Assembly (NCBI GenBank): GCA_039105265.1
Contig: JAPFFF010000020.1
Span: 1,815,001-1,879,000 of the forward strand
Source: Tritrichomonas musculus
Taxonomy: Eukaryota > Parabasalia > Tritrichomonadida > Tritrichomonadidae
DNA: 64,000 nt
Direction: 5' to 3'
A model generated the notes under the pieces. That model was not told the origin of the DNA, did not search any database, and was given only the letters and a program-made list of their open reading frames with translations. Numbering within the stretch: the stretch's first letter is position 1; each line of letters starts with the position of its first letter. Of this stretch, positions 10,068-19,507 are shown one piece after another. The position numbers were made by a program, and so were the translations under genes.

Positions 10068-11351
10068 GTGAGATATTTTTGCTCAAAGGCGATATATGGA
10101 GGTAGATGTATGACAGCATATAACAAGAAATGGCATGTCAAGAAGAACCTTTGCGATTTTGATGCCGTATCGTTATATCCTTCCGCAATGAGTAGATTAT
10201 ACACAGTTGAAGGAAAGCCCAAAGTCATTGAACAAGACCAACTCAACTACGATTTCCTCTCCCAACAGTCCGCATACATCGTTGAAATCGAAATAACAAA
10301 AATCAACAAACATTATGCATTTCCGTTAATCGTTCAAAAAATTGACGGCCTAAACAGAAATAACTACATTCTCCAACCAAATCAAACCCTCAAAATGGTT
10401 GTTGACAATATTACTTTGGAAGATTTTATTGAGTTTCAGCAAATAGAATTCAATATTCTGAGAGGATATTATTGGGACCGAAAGAAAGATTATCGCATTC
10501 AAGATTGTATCAGAGAAATATTCAATAAACGACTCGAATATAAGAAACAGAATAATCCGCTCCAAAATCTCTACAAACTCATCATGAATTCCTGCTACGG
10601 CAAAACAATAGAGAGGCCAGTAGATAAAGACTACAAATATCTTCACGAAGGAGATGAACTCGATAAATATTGGGCAAAAAACTACAACAAAATTGCCGAA
10701 GATATTCAGTTAAACAACTCTGACATCCATGCAATAAAGACCCTCAAACAAATAGATAATCACTTCAATTTCTCTCTTTTAGGCATCCAAGTTTTGTCAA
10801 TGTCCAAGAGAATAATGAATGAGGTGATGTGTCTTGCTTTCGACATAGGATGCCATATTTATTACCAAGATACAGACTCATTTATGATAGAATCTGCCGA
10901 CTTAAAACGTCTACAAAAAGAATTCAACAATAACTATAACCGCGAACTTATTGGGAAAAATTTAGGACAATTTCACTGTGATTTCCCTTCGATAAATGGT
11001 CATGATGAGATGCCCGAATCTATTGAAGCATTCTTCTTGATGAAGAAAATGTACGTCCATATGATTACAGATTCTACTGGAGAGATTGATTATGTAATAC
11101 GAGGCAAGGGACTCACTCAAAATTCTAGCAAATATAAATTCAATGAGGAGTTTCAAGGAGATGTTATGAAACTTTATGAAACACTCTTCAATGGCAACTC
11201 TATTACATTCGACCTAACAAAAGGACAACCTTGTTTCGAAATGAACAAAAATATGACTGTATCGACAAGAAAAAAATTCGATAGATGTATCAAAACAGAC
11301 TATGAAGAAGGAGATATTACCCAATATTTTACCAGTCAATTTTCCACCTAG
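10068..11351 (+). pseudogene. Polinton DNA polymerase B, C-terminal portion (fossil)
   Basis: A 427-codon stretch covers the polymerase (palm/fingers/thumb) part of a protein-primed family B DNA polymerase. Motif A appears as 'DFDAVSLYPSAM', motif B as 'KLIMNSCYG' and motif C as 'YYQDTDSF'. In living elements this enzyme copies the element using a terminal protein primer. The N-terminal exonuclease portion is absent here; fossil 2 at 43.8-45.8 kb holds an N-terminal portion of a similar polymerase. The first ATG of the stretch is not a natural start. The end abuts the convergent integrase piece. Part of a broken element. Confidence 0.9.
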
Positions 11352-11829
11352 GCATCATTTGTCTCATATTTTTTTGTCCCTTAACCTCATACAAACCATT
11401 CTTGAACCCAATAACTTGATACTTTCCTGGCTGTACATTTGACCTTCTCTTCATCATTCCATCCTTTTCGTTATATAATTTTACCGACATTCCTTTTGGC
11501 AAATAGAATCCTTTACTCGTCATTATGTCATAATTCTCTTTACAGATATTCATCACAATCAACGATTCCAGCTCTTTATCTTCATGAACCATCCTCGGAG
11601 ACACACTTTTTCCGGCATATTTTGAGAGCGTTTTATGAGGTGCGTTATTATATTGCCTCACCAATTCTTCCATTATTGATGGAGTAATTATCCCGATTCC
11701 CATATTGTAAGCCATATCTCTGAGTGTCCTGATTACCCTATCTATCAGTCCCAAAGAACTGTGCATCGGGTCTGTTTTTACCTGTTTTTGCTCCTTTTTC
11801 ATGAAGTCTGGATAGTTTCCCATTCTCAT
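11329..11829 (-). pseudogene. Polinton integrase, C-terminal portion (fossil)
   Basis: This minus-strand stretch of about 166 codons resembles the end of the retroviral-type integrase core ('SSLGLIDRVIRTLRDMA') followed by a small beta-rich basic C-terminal domain ('GKYQVIGFKNGLYEVKG'), as in Maverick/Polinton c-integrases. Its last 23 bp overlap the end of the convergent polymerase portion. Part of a broken element. Confidence 0.75.
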
Positions 11830-11916
11830 TCTTGGTGCAGTTTGCCATTCTATTCTATGAGCTCTATAGTATTCTTGTGCCTTTCTTGAGTTAAAAGAGC
11901 TCTCTCCATCAAATGT

Positions 11917-13155
11917 TTATCGCTTTATTATAACACCTGATCTGACCAATTTATCGAGGGTTTTCAAGTAAGTATCTGCTGATTTATCATATTTCGCGAA
12001 TCTCTGATGCTTTTCTTCATCTTTCCCATCATCACCAAACAATATCTGATTTACCAACGCAACGTACAAATATCTTGTATTGACATTTATCATGACCAAA
12101 TAACATATTTTATCAACAAACATCAAATCGATAATATAGGAATTTCTTGACGAAACTTTATGGAGTTGGTATAATTTGGCGTTCTTTTTCAGCGGAAAGT
12201 ATGATGTATTCTCGGCTATTTTGACCTGTCTATCGGGATACAAACTCTTCAAAGCTCTTATTTTACTCTCTGTTTTGAACCCAATAATATTTTGCTCCTG
12301 AGGAATTTCATAGGTTGAATATGTCGTCGGCTGGAAATAAAATTTATTGACGTATCTATTGTATCTCTCCTCTTCAGACAATCTACTCTCTCCCCAATTC
12401 CTACTGACCCTATTGAATTCCTCTTTATCTAGCAGTCTTTCATGATTATAAACAACAAATTCGTTCAATTTATCTATGAGTGTATCTCTAAAAATAGGTC
12501 TTTTAGGTCTTTGTCTCTTTTCCCATTCCTCAGTAAAATCGTCATAAATTTGTTGAATATCATCATCTTGAATCACAATTCTTGTATAAACTCTGGACGT
12601 ATCTTCAAAGAGATATATGTGTTTATTCCCTCCATTTTGCTGAATAAAATCTCTGACAGCACCAAATTGTGGCCTGTTTTTGTTGGTCAATTTTTGTCTG
12701 AACAATTCTTCTTTGGCTCTTTCGCAAGCAGTTTTATATCTGGATTCATTTACTCTTTTGATGCCTTCTTTTAGTTGTTCTATCCTTTCAAAAAGCAATT
12801 TATCGATTCTGTCTTGGTTGATTCTCAAGAAATTATTTATGTGTTGAATGTCTGTTCGAGTAAAAATATGGTTATAAGTAAATTTTCTCCCATGATTGAA
12901 GCAATAAGAATCATCGTCTGTATAGTCCAAAAAGTCGTCCAAAGAGTCTATTTTCTGATTTCCTAGCCAGTCCATTATCCTCTCAGCTTTATAATTTACT
13001 TTTTGTTGAGGGTCAGAAAGGCATCTACAAAATATCCGGATTTTATTATCCCCATCATTGCCTCTCAACAAATCGTCTATCGGCAAGTTTGTTTCCGATA
13101 TGATATGATTTATTATTTTATCCGAATTATTGTAAAGTAAATTACTTGTATTCAT
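11917..13155 (-). pseudogene. Polinton integrase, N-terminal portion (fossil)
   Basis: The 412-codon stretch has a long charged N-terminal region. Its last third enters an integrase-like core with an aspartate in a hydrophobic strand ('YIIDLMFVDKICYLVMINV'), typical of the first catalytic Asp of Polinton integrases. It is collinear with the C-terminal portion downstream on the same strand. In intact elements the integrase inserts the element into host DNA. Part of a broken element. Confidence 0.65.
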
Positions 13156-13172
13156 TTTTTATTTGGTAGAAA

Positions 13173-13412
13173 ATGTCACAAGAACAGCCCACTCTCCTCC
13201 CTCTCAAAAACTGGCACGGTAGAAAAACTTTCGCTACTCCTACTCTGAAACAACTGAAATCTCGTCTTCAATATTATCGAAGGATATTGAGCCAAACACC
13301 TCCCACGGACCCCAAAAAAATAGCAAAAAGAGAGAAGATTCAACGAAAATATGACAGAGATATAAAGGTAAGATATCTGTTGAACAGAGCTGTTAGCAAT
13401 CTTTACTCCTGA
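13173..13412 (+). CDS. small basic Polinton-associated ORF
   Basis: The 79-aa product is very basic (many Arg/Lys) and probably helical, with no known motif. It starts 17 bp from the ATG of the divergent integrase portion, so the two probably shared a promoter region. It is followed after 21 bp by the next plus-strand ORF. The small size and high charge would suit nucleic-acid binding, but that is inference. Confidence 0.45.
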   Translation: MSQEQPTLLPLKNWHGRKTFATPTLKQLKSRLQYYRRILSQTPPTDPKKIAKREKIQRKYDRDIKVRYLLNRAVSNLYS

Positions 13413-13433
13413 AAATTTTTTGTTATTCAAATA

Positions 13434-13940
13434 ATGTCTGGAACTCTCCGACAAGCTCGTATACTGTCATCAGAAGCAAAAAGCAAGAACAATACATCAA
13501 TTTCGCAAGAACAGAATACCAATATACAGATTAATTATCCCAATGTCCCTCAACTTAACACCTCAAAAACAGTCTCTCGTTCCAATAGTTTGTCTGATTT
13601 AAAGAACTACAATCAGCTTGACTCCCTCGAGCAAAAAAATAAATTCCTTGAAATGCTCGTTTCTGTCTATGAGGACAATCCACTAAAAGTGAATGCTTAT
13701 CTCGTTTGTAATACCACATCTCTCATGAATATGATTAAACTCTTGACCGACGCTGATAAAGTCGAACTGGTATTGGACGAAGATATTGCCTGTAATTCAT
13801 GTTGTTCCTACGATAAATTGATATATATTTCGAAAATTCTCATAACGAAAAACAACAAGACAGAAGACATGAAATATGCCTACAACGATATTTACTCACA
13901 GTTCATAAAATGTGGCGTATCGCTCAAAATATGTGTTTAA
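13434..13940 (+). CDS. hypothetical Polinton-associated ORF
   Basis: The 168-aa product has a Ser/Asn/Gln-rich N-terminal third and a helical remainder with a 'CNSCCSYDK' cysteine cluster near residue 125. I do not recognise the family. Spacing and strand match the small ORF just upstream, so both were probably cotranscribed in the element. Confidence 0.4.
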   Translation: MSGTLRQARILSSEAKSKNNTSISQEQNTNIQINYPNVPQLNTSKTVSRSNSLSDLKNYNQLDSLEQKNKFLEMLVSVYEDNPLKVNAYLVCNTTSLMNMIKLLTDADKVELVLDEDIACNSCCSYDKLIYISKILITKNNKTEDMKYAYNDIYSQFIKCGVSLKICV

Positions 13941-13941
13941 T

Positions 13942-14345
13942 TAGCGCATGAAAATAGCAAAGGTATGGTCGTTTATTTTTGCACTGACTGTTCCCACAAT
14001 ACTTTGTTGAATCTTCAAAGTCATTCCTAAATCCTCGTCCAAAATCCTTCCTTCATATAGAATTACATCTCCTATTTGATATAAATTAGCGTCATCGCAA
14101 GCAAAAAGAACGTCTCCGTGTGAAGCGAATTTGACGCATCCGTTTTCTGAATCTACCTCTACTATAACACCAACAAATTCCTTCTATGAACCGTCTATGA
14201 TTACAGAACAAATACAGTCTGTGGTGTCTTCTGCAGTCGAACTGACGAACATATTTTTTTGTGGGTCTCTTTTATACACATGACCTGATAAAAATACTGG
14301 TTTTCCAATCTTATAGTCCGATATTTCTTCTCCCGCTTCTATCGG
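13942..14345 (-). pseudogene. unidentified Polinton-associated remnant
   Basis: Minus-strand coding-like sequence shows a beta-rich pattern with the phrases 'GKPVFLSGHVYKR' and 'CVKFASHGDVLFACDD', reminiscent of beta-sandwich or fibre-like virion proteins. It is convergent with the ORF ending at 13940 and overlaps the end of the helicase frame at 14311-14345. It is a broken fossil and I cannot name the protein. Confidence 0.35.
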
Positions 14346-15699
14346 GGCATAAAGAGAAGCTGCTTATCTCATACTCTTCTGGTATCTCTTTATCATTCTT
14401 AAATCCAAAATATTGGTAGAGCTGTTTCTTGCCATTAAACTCTTTATTTAATCCCTCTTCTTTAATCATTACTATATCTTTCTTTTTTTCCTCTTCTTTG
14501 GTCTCTTCAACAATAACCTCACCCATTTTACTCATGCACTTAACCCATGAATCTTTATTCATAGATAGCCATGCATTAGCTCTCAGTTGATTCAATCTTG
14601 TCTTGTATCTGTTCTTGGCTACTTTAAATGTAAACTTATCCTCAGGTACTTTAATTTTTCTCATATACAGATAGGCTGTGGAGTCTTCATTCCTGTTTCT
14701 TCCTACAAATTGCTCTACACTTGAAACTGTATCAAGTGGTGTTTGTATGAATATGGATAGCAGCTTCTCTTTTAATGACTGCCCTGACTGAATACATGAT
14801 GTAGCTATGATTATGTCAACATCCTCTGGATTAACAAATTTGCCTTCACTACTTATCTCTACTTCCTTCTTCTCAGAGTTGTATAGTGCCTTGTTTAGTT
14901 CATTGTTGATGCAATCTTTTAACCTCTCGCACTCATTCTTGTCTTCTATCTTTATTAATATCTTGTCATACCGCTTTATCTCCTCTAGTACTTGTTTGGC
15001 TATGGTTTCTCTTTGCTCTTCCATATTGCTCTTCAGCTTGTATAGATATATTGTGCGATGGTACTTGATGTCAGCTAAGGGACTTATCTTCTCGTATTCT
15101 TCAAATACTGAGAGACAAGATATATCTGATGATGTTGCAGTAATCAATCCAACTCTATTGAATTCCCTACAAATTTCTATCAAAGATATGTGCTCCAGTA
15201 GTAAATGCACTTCATCAATCAATAGAGTGTACTGTTTATTGAAGTCTATCTGATGGTGGTATAAGTGTTCAATTATGCCTCCTAGACACTTAGATGCAGT
15301 AGAGAATGTAGTGATAACAACAGGGACAAAATGTGTGATAGCTGCTTTAAATTCTTTGAATGCACCCTCCTTGACACATACTTTTATTATCTCATCTATG
15401 TTCTTTGGGTGATTGTTATTTAATGCTACATATAACTTTGAGTAGAACTCCATTGCAATATTAATGGTAGGGACTACAAGTATGAATTTATTATTGGGGA
15501 CAGTATTGTAAATCCATTTTCTTAGTGCTGCTGACTTGCCTGAGCCAATTGGCGCTTGACAGATGAATTTCTTTATGGTCTTCTCTATGGTTATCTCATT
15601 TGTGGTTCCCTCTTCATTTCTTTCACTGTATGTAATCTCAAATGATTTTTCAGGGAGGTTTTCAAAAACATTCCAGTCTACATATTGCTCGCAGCTCAT
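14311..15699 (-). CDS. SF2 helicase, DEVH type (origin-binding/UL9-like), mobile-element associated
   Basis: From the ATG at 15699 the product is about 462 aa. It carries Walker A 'APIGSGKS', motif Ia 'ILVVPT', Walker B 'LLIDEVH', motif III 'ITATSS' and motif VI 'QFVGRNRN'. That makes it a superfamily 2 DEAH-like helicase. The combination recalls herpes UL9/origin-binding helicases and related genes of large DNA elements. The frame stays open to 15873, but that extension is encoded by the 15-bp tandem repeat, so MSCEQ... is the natural start. The last 15 or so residues overlap the Polinton remnant, so the natural C-terminus is uncertain. A C-terminal acidic Lys/Glu stretch is present. Known Polinton cores lack such a gene, so it may come from another element. 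Confidence 0.7.
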   Translation of the reverse strand: MSCEQYVDWNVFENLPEKSFEITYSERNEEGTTNEITIEKTIKKFICQAPIGSGKSAALRKWIYNTVPNNKFILVVPTINIAMEFYSKLYVALNNNHPKNIDEIIKVCVKEGAFKEFKAAITHFVPVVITTFSTASKCLGGIIEHLYHHQIDFNKQYTLLIDEVHLLLEHISLIEICREFNRVGLITATSSDISCLSVFEEYEKISPLADIKYHRTIYLYKLKSNMEEQRETIAKQVLEEIKRYDKILIKIEDKNECERLKDCINNELNKALYNSEKKEVEISSEGKFVNPEDVDIIIATSCIQSGQSLKEKLLSIFIQTPLDTVSSVEQFVGRNRNEDSTAYLYMRKIKVPEDKFTFKVAKNRYKTRLNQLRANAWLSMNKDSWVKCMSKMGEVIVEETKEEEKKKDIVMIKEEGLNKEFNGKKQLYQYFGFKNDKEIPEEYEISSFSLCPDRSGRRNIGL

Positions 15700-15744
15700 T
15701 TGAACAAAAATAAAAACAAGAATAAAAACAAAATGTAGAAAGAT

Positions 15745-15905
15745 TCTATTGATGGTATTGCATTGATGTATTCTATTGATGTATTCTATTGATGGTATTG
15801 CATTGATTGTATTGCATTGATGGTATTGCATTGATGATATTGCATTGATGATATTGCATTGATGATATTGCATTGATGATATTGCATTGATGATATTGCA
15901 TTGAC
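15745..15905. repeat. 15-bp tandem repeat upstream of the helicase
   Basis: The unit TTGCATTGATGATAT is repeated perfectly about five times at the distal end, with variant units nearer the gene. It lies in the 5' flank of the helicase, where promoter or origin-like iterons could sit. Simple repeat expansion is equally possible. Confidence 0.9.
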
Positions 15906-15913
15906 TGAATGAC

Positions 15914-16024
15914 TTTATTTGTGTGATATGCTATTGAATTCATTTGTGAAGATATTGTTTGAATTATATTTGTATGGTATGTTATTGAATTTATTTGTGT
16001 GATATGCTATTGAATTCATTTGTG
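15914..16024. repeat. 35-bp direct repeat pair
   Basis: The same 35-bp sequence occurs at 15914-15948 and 15990-16024, each containing GATATGCTATTGAATTCATT. A degenerate third version lies between them. The pair bridges the 15-bp tandem array and the GC-rich patch. Confidence 0.9.
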
Positions 16025-16076
16025 TGCTTAAACTTTTTGAATCTGATTGGTGGATGAAACTATTTGATAGCGTTGC

Positions 16077-16266
16077 TGGAACAAAATCTGCCGCCTAGTA
16101 TAGGAGCCACTGTGTTTTGTTCCATAGCGTGGACAAAATGCGGGGGTGGTAGGTCTGTGCGCACCCAGACTAAGAATCTGGGGTCCAGGGGCGCGAGCCC
16201 TTGGAGTAGCGCGAACGCAGCGTAGCGGAGAGGAGCGCGGTAGGCAGGGCAAAGCGGAGCCTACCG
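16077..16266. other. GC-rich patch of short inverted repeats
   Basis: This island of about 190 bp is strikingly G+C-rich in an A+T-rich window. It holds several perfect or near-perfect inverted repeats: TGGAACAAAA/TTTTGTTCCA (16077-16086 and 16115-16124), CCCAGA/TCTGGG (16164-16169 and 16177-16182), an imperfect stem around 16185-16205, and CGGTAGGC/GCCTACCG (16238-16245 and 16259-16266). Between them lie GCG-rich words such as GCGTAGCGGAG. No ORF here looks real. It could be a structured RNA, the end of a mobile element, or a member of a dispersed palindromic repeat family. Confidence 0.7.
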
Positions 16267-16591
16267 TTAACTACTTAGGGGACTGAAAGATTGGCAGCTA
16301 TCCCACATTTGATATTCTTTGTCATTTAATATTTATATAGTAAACGTTTTTTAAATTCAAATTAGCCATCAAAGCATGCTTTATGCAACGATTCTGCTCC
16401 TTTATAATGAAAATTAAAAAGAATTGAAGCTATTGTAACACATATATTTCAATATTAGTAATAAGTCACAGAATTTTTATTGCCCAGCTGTTTGATTTTG
16501 CATCATTCCCAAAAAAAGCTAAAAAGGCTTTGAAAAAACTATACTTTATTATAATAAATATTTCTTTTTTACATTATTTATAAGTATAATT
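16267..16591. other. spacer after the GC-rich patch
   Basis: Composition returns to A+T-rich within about 50 bp. I see no gene, relic or repeat in it. Confidence 0.5.
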
Positions 16592-17896
16592 TTAAAAAAA
16601 GTTATATATATGTATAATTTTAAAAAATGAATAATTACATTGAAAATTATACATATATATGGGATGCCAAAAGTTTAAATATATATACCAAAAAAAAAAT
16701 ATTATAGATTCAAGTGAAATGCATTCACGAAATGAACCTGCACCGATAGATGTAACCGAATTCGGAATTTTTATTTCAGTTAATGATGAGCAGCCTCGAA
16801 ATGATCCCATTTGTCCTCCTTTTATTACACTAACAGACTTATCTAAGATAATGGAATTGACATTCTTATCGTTGCGAAATTCCATGTCCGTTTCGCTGAT
16901 TCCGCTGATAAAAATTCGAACTTTTATTCGCTGATTATCAAGACGTTTCATACTCAAAAGTTGATTGTAGATCGTTCTGAATGTTGAGGACGGATATTTG
17001 ACTTCAATTGAAACTTCTTTGAAATTTTGAAGGTGCTCTGAAAATTCTGAGGATTTGATCGGCATCCTCTCAATTATTTTTTCTGTTGCAAAATGAGAAA
17101 TTTGAACTAGGTGCAAGTCGAGAATGCCTTCTTCTAATTCTATTTTATTCTCTTTTTTGTTGATACTTTTGACCTTAATTGAAAAGAAATGATCGTCTTT
17201 GCTTGGTTTGAATTGAATTAAAAAAAGAAGAAGGTTGTTGATGTGCCTTAAAAGGTGGTTTAATTCAATTTTTTTTGTTCTTTTCATCATTCTTGAAATG
17301 AGTGCTTGTTGAGACTTTAATGAAAGATTGTTGAATGATTTGACAGTTTTTGCTCCCGTATCGTCTTTTTTGGCCGTTTTTTTGACACTTTTATATTTTT
17401 GGTGAGATTTCGATGGATTTTTTGTTTGCTTGATCAATTTCTTTTGAAATAATGGATTTTGTTGAATGTTTTGGTATTGTTGCTGTATTATAGGGGCTTG
17501 TAAAGGATATGGGTTGTATCGAAATCTATTTGAATATATGAATGGTTGAAAATTTAAATTTTGGGAATAAGAATATTGAACAAAATTTGATGGGTATAAG
17601 GATAAAAAATAACTGTTATAAGAGAACATATCAGGGTAATATTGATTTTGCATTGATTGATTAACTTGTTTATATTGATTAAGATATTGTTCTGTCTGAT
17701 ACACCATGATCGATAAAATACTTTCCATGAATTTTTCAAGCTCTTGTTGAGATATATTCATTTTTAATACTTCATTTAAGGTTGTTCTAATATCATTTAA
17801 CAAATGATCATCGATTTCGATAGTTTGCTCCAAACTTGGTCTGGCCAATGTTTTTGTTTTGTTATTGGTGATGAATGATACATCAATACTATCCAT
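16592..17896 (-). CDS. BspA-like LRR protein with long N-terminal region, C-terminus probably truncated
   Basis: The 434-aa product starts with an acidic/helical N-terminus, then a Tyr/Asn/Gln-rich segment (about 80-150), a basic stretch and a folded region. Only at about 360-400 does it reach two LRR_5 units ('SFRGCSSLTEIKIPNSVTSIG', 'SFRECISLESI'). After 'SLESI' the frame continues into aromatic residues encoded by plain A+T-rich DNA until a chance stop. Family members usually carry many more repeats, so this copy appears cut off near 16710. An 18-bp perfect hairpin lies just downstream of the break. No signal peptide or membrane anchor is convincing. It may be a pseudogene or an expressed short form. 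Confidence 0.65.
   Translation of the reverse strand: MDSIDVSFITNNKTKTLARPSLEQTIEIDDHLLNDIRTTLNEVLKMNISQQELEKFMESILSIMVYQTEQYLNQYKQVNQSMQNQYYPDMFSYNSYFLSLYPSNFVQYSYSQNLNFQPFIYSNRFRYNPYPLQAPIIQQQYQNIQQNPLFQKKLIKQTKNPSKSHQKYKSVKKTAKKDDTGAKTVKSFNNLSLKSQQALISRMMKRTKKIELNHLLRHINNLLLFLIQFKPSKDDHFFSIKVKSINKKENKIELEEGILDLHLVQISHFATEKIIERMPIKSSEFSEHLQNFKEVSIEVKYPSSTFRTIYNQLLSMKRLDNQRIKVRIFISGISETDMEFRNDKNVNSIILDKSVSVIKGGQMGSFRGCSSLTEIKIPNSVTSIGAGSFRECISLESIIFFFWYIYLNFWHPIYMYNFQCNYSFFKIIHIYNFF
16604..16660. repeat. perfect 18-bp inverted repeat (hairpin)
   Basis: Arms 16604-16621 and 16643-16660 are perfect reverse complements (ATATATATGTATAATTTT) separated by 21 bp. The hairpin lies inside the run-off tail of the truncated LRR gene and may mark the event that cut it, or be an A+T-rich foldback. 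Confidence 0.85.
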
Positions 17897-18219
17897 TTTG
17901 TTAAGTCAAGAAAAATTTATAATTGAATAAATCTTTCAAATTTGAATACAATCAAATAATACACTCTTGTAGTGATATCTTTGCAAAATAATTAATAATA
18001 TTTCAAAAAAATAACTTATTCATAATTTTTCTTGCAAAATATAAATAATTTCAAAATATTTTTGGGAAATTGTTCAATATATTGAAAATAAAATCTGCTA
18101 TAATTGTGAAAATATGATGCAAATACTTGAATCAAAATTAATACGTTCCTATTTTTGAATATTACAAACAATTTTGCGGTCAATACTTTGCTATGCTTAA
18201 AAAGAAAAGCTTAAAATTC
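17897..18219. other. intergenic spacer
   Basis: A+T-rich 5' flank shared by the minus-strand LRR gene and the decayed kinase downstream. I see nothing else in it. Confidence 0.5.
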
Positions 18220-18666
18220 TCTTTTTAATGTTGATGAACAATTGTTATCAGTCCATAAGGTGCTGAAAAAAAACACATTTTCGCGTTCATTAAAAGATTT
18301 AACAGAATTTCCTCTCTTTTATTTGGTCATGGTTGATTTTTATTCTGATGGAACTGAAATACCAAGAGATGAATTTAATATGAAATTGAACGAAATTTTA
18401 AAGCAAGAAGAATGTATTATTGATGGATCTTACTTAAGAACCCACGAACTAAGAATAAAATATTGTGATATAATTTTCTTTATAGAATTTCAAATTGATT
18501 TGTGTTTAATGAATTCTGAATCCAGAATTGGAAAAGAGCGAGAAGATTTGCCATGAGAAGCAACAGATAAAAAAGAGGAGAACATTTATTACCAAATGTT
18601 TGGAAAAGAGCGAGAATACAATTTTCATCCAAACTTTTATGGCATCATAATATTCTTAAAACTATA
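18220..18666 (+). pseudogene. decayed bacterial-type nucleotide kinase (FlaR/topology-modulation-like P-loop protein)
   Basis: The longest readable piece (18242-18556) has 'IPRDEFNMKLNEIL', 'CIIDGSYLRTHELRIKYCDIIFF' and 'RIGKEREDLP'. These match the adenylate/shikimate-kinase-like family of bacterial 'topology modulation' proteins, where 'IIDGNY.RT.E.R...CD.I.FLD' and 'R.GK.R.DMPW' are conserved. TGA replaces the expected Trp after DLP, and the same frame then runs on with family-like residues to TAA at about 18666. The glycine-rich P-loop is seen just upstream in another frame as 'IVIS..GAEKK', with a stop and a Gly-to-Glu change. No natural start remains. This is a pseudogene, probably of a bacterial gene transferred into trichomonads. 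Confidence 0.7.
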
Positions 18667-18879
18667 ATTAATATTAATATTTAGAATTTAAAATAAAATC
18701 AAAACAATAAAAATACAGATATTTGATTTACTCAACATCAATAATAATAAAAAATTGATTGAAAATTTATTCAATAAGATATATCACTATTATTCTATGA
18801 TGTTAATGGATTTGACAATTAAATATTGATCAAATATCTTATATATCATAAACCAGTCTTTTATTGTCATCAAGTAAAA

Positions 18880-19507
18880 CTAAAATGTTCCATCTTTTTT
18901 ATTTGGAATCATTATTAATACTTCTGAATCACTTTGTAAAGGGTTTATAATTTGTAAAAATTCATCCATTTCTATTATTTGAATATTTGGACAAACAAAA
19001 AATGCATTGGCTCCAATTTTGGTTAGTTTTGGTGGAAGGGAAATACTTTGAATTGATGTACAATGAAAAGCAAATTTTTTTATTTTTTGAAGTTCAGAAT
19101 CTGGATTAAATTCAATTCTTTGTAGATCATAGCAATTTGCAAAAGCTCTATAACAAATTTGAGTGACATTTTTAGGAATTTTTATTTGTTTAATTCCTGA
19201 AAGTGAAAATGATCCAATTCCAATTTCTCTAAGTTGAGAGTTTTCTGGTATTTCAACTTTCTCAAGTTTTTTACAACTATAGAAAACTCCATCACAAATT
19301 TCAGTAATTTGAGGAGGAATAGTAAAATTCACAATTGATGAACATGCAAATGCATTATTTTTAATTGTTTTGAGTTTAGAATTTGGAGAAATCTCGATAT
19401 TTTTGATTTTTGAACAATGTTCAAATGCATAAGATCCAATGACCTCAATAAAATCAGGAATTATGACTTTTTCAATATTTCGACATGAGAAAACTAAAAC
19501 ATCAAAA
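18880..19507 (-). pseudogene. 3' part of a BspA-like LRR gene split by a transposon
   Basis: LRR_5 units run without a break from the transposon junction at 19507 to TAA at 18880-18882. The internal ATG at 19332 is not a natural start, because repeats such as 'IEKVIIPDFIEVIGSYAFEHC' lie upstream in the same frame. The first residues after the junction ('VLVFSCRNIEKVIIP') are exactly what follows 'KEKYD' or 'KEEFD' in the repeat modules of the 5' part at 23482-25912. The C-terminus is 'IPNKKDGTF', with no membrane anchor. Together with the 5' part it forms one 1,016-codon gene. Confidence 0.9.
19500..19507. repeat. 8-bp target-site duplication, left copy (CATCAAAA)
   Basis: CATCAAAA directly flanks the left inverted repeat of the 3,974-bp transposon and is repeated exactly at 23482-23489 beyond the right end. 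Confidence 0.95.

Larger units (their letters stand above)
9018..14345. mobile_element. Maverick/Polinton fossil 1 (broken)
   Basis: This is a broken self-synthesising DNA element recognised by a protein-primed family B DNA polymerase portion (10068-11351, plus), integrase portions (11329-13155, minus), and small element ORFs between 13173 and 14345. The polymerase and integrase pieces converge. Terminal inverted repeats and target duplications were not found, so both borders are approximate. The left border may be anywhere from the tRNA terminator to about 10057. Capsid, packaging ATPase and protease genes are not recognisable. Several breaks separate the parts. Long readable stretches and codon use less A+T-rich than flanking DNA suggest a fairly young fossil. 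Confidence 0.8.

Noticed and set aside
15700-15873. N-terminal extension of the helicase frame
   Set aside because: It is encoded by the 15-bp tandem repeat; the ATG at 15699 starts normal coding texture.
16028-16252. 74-aa minus-strand ORF rich in Arg/Pro
   Set aside because: It results from the GC-rich palindromic patch and has no protein-like pattern.
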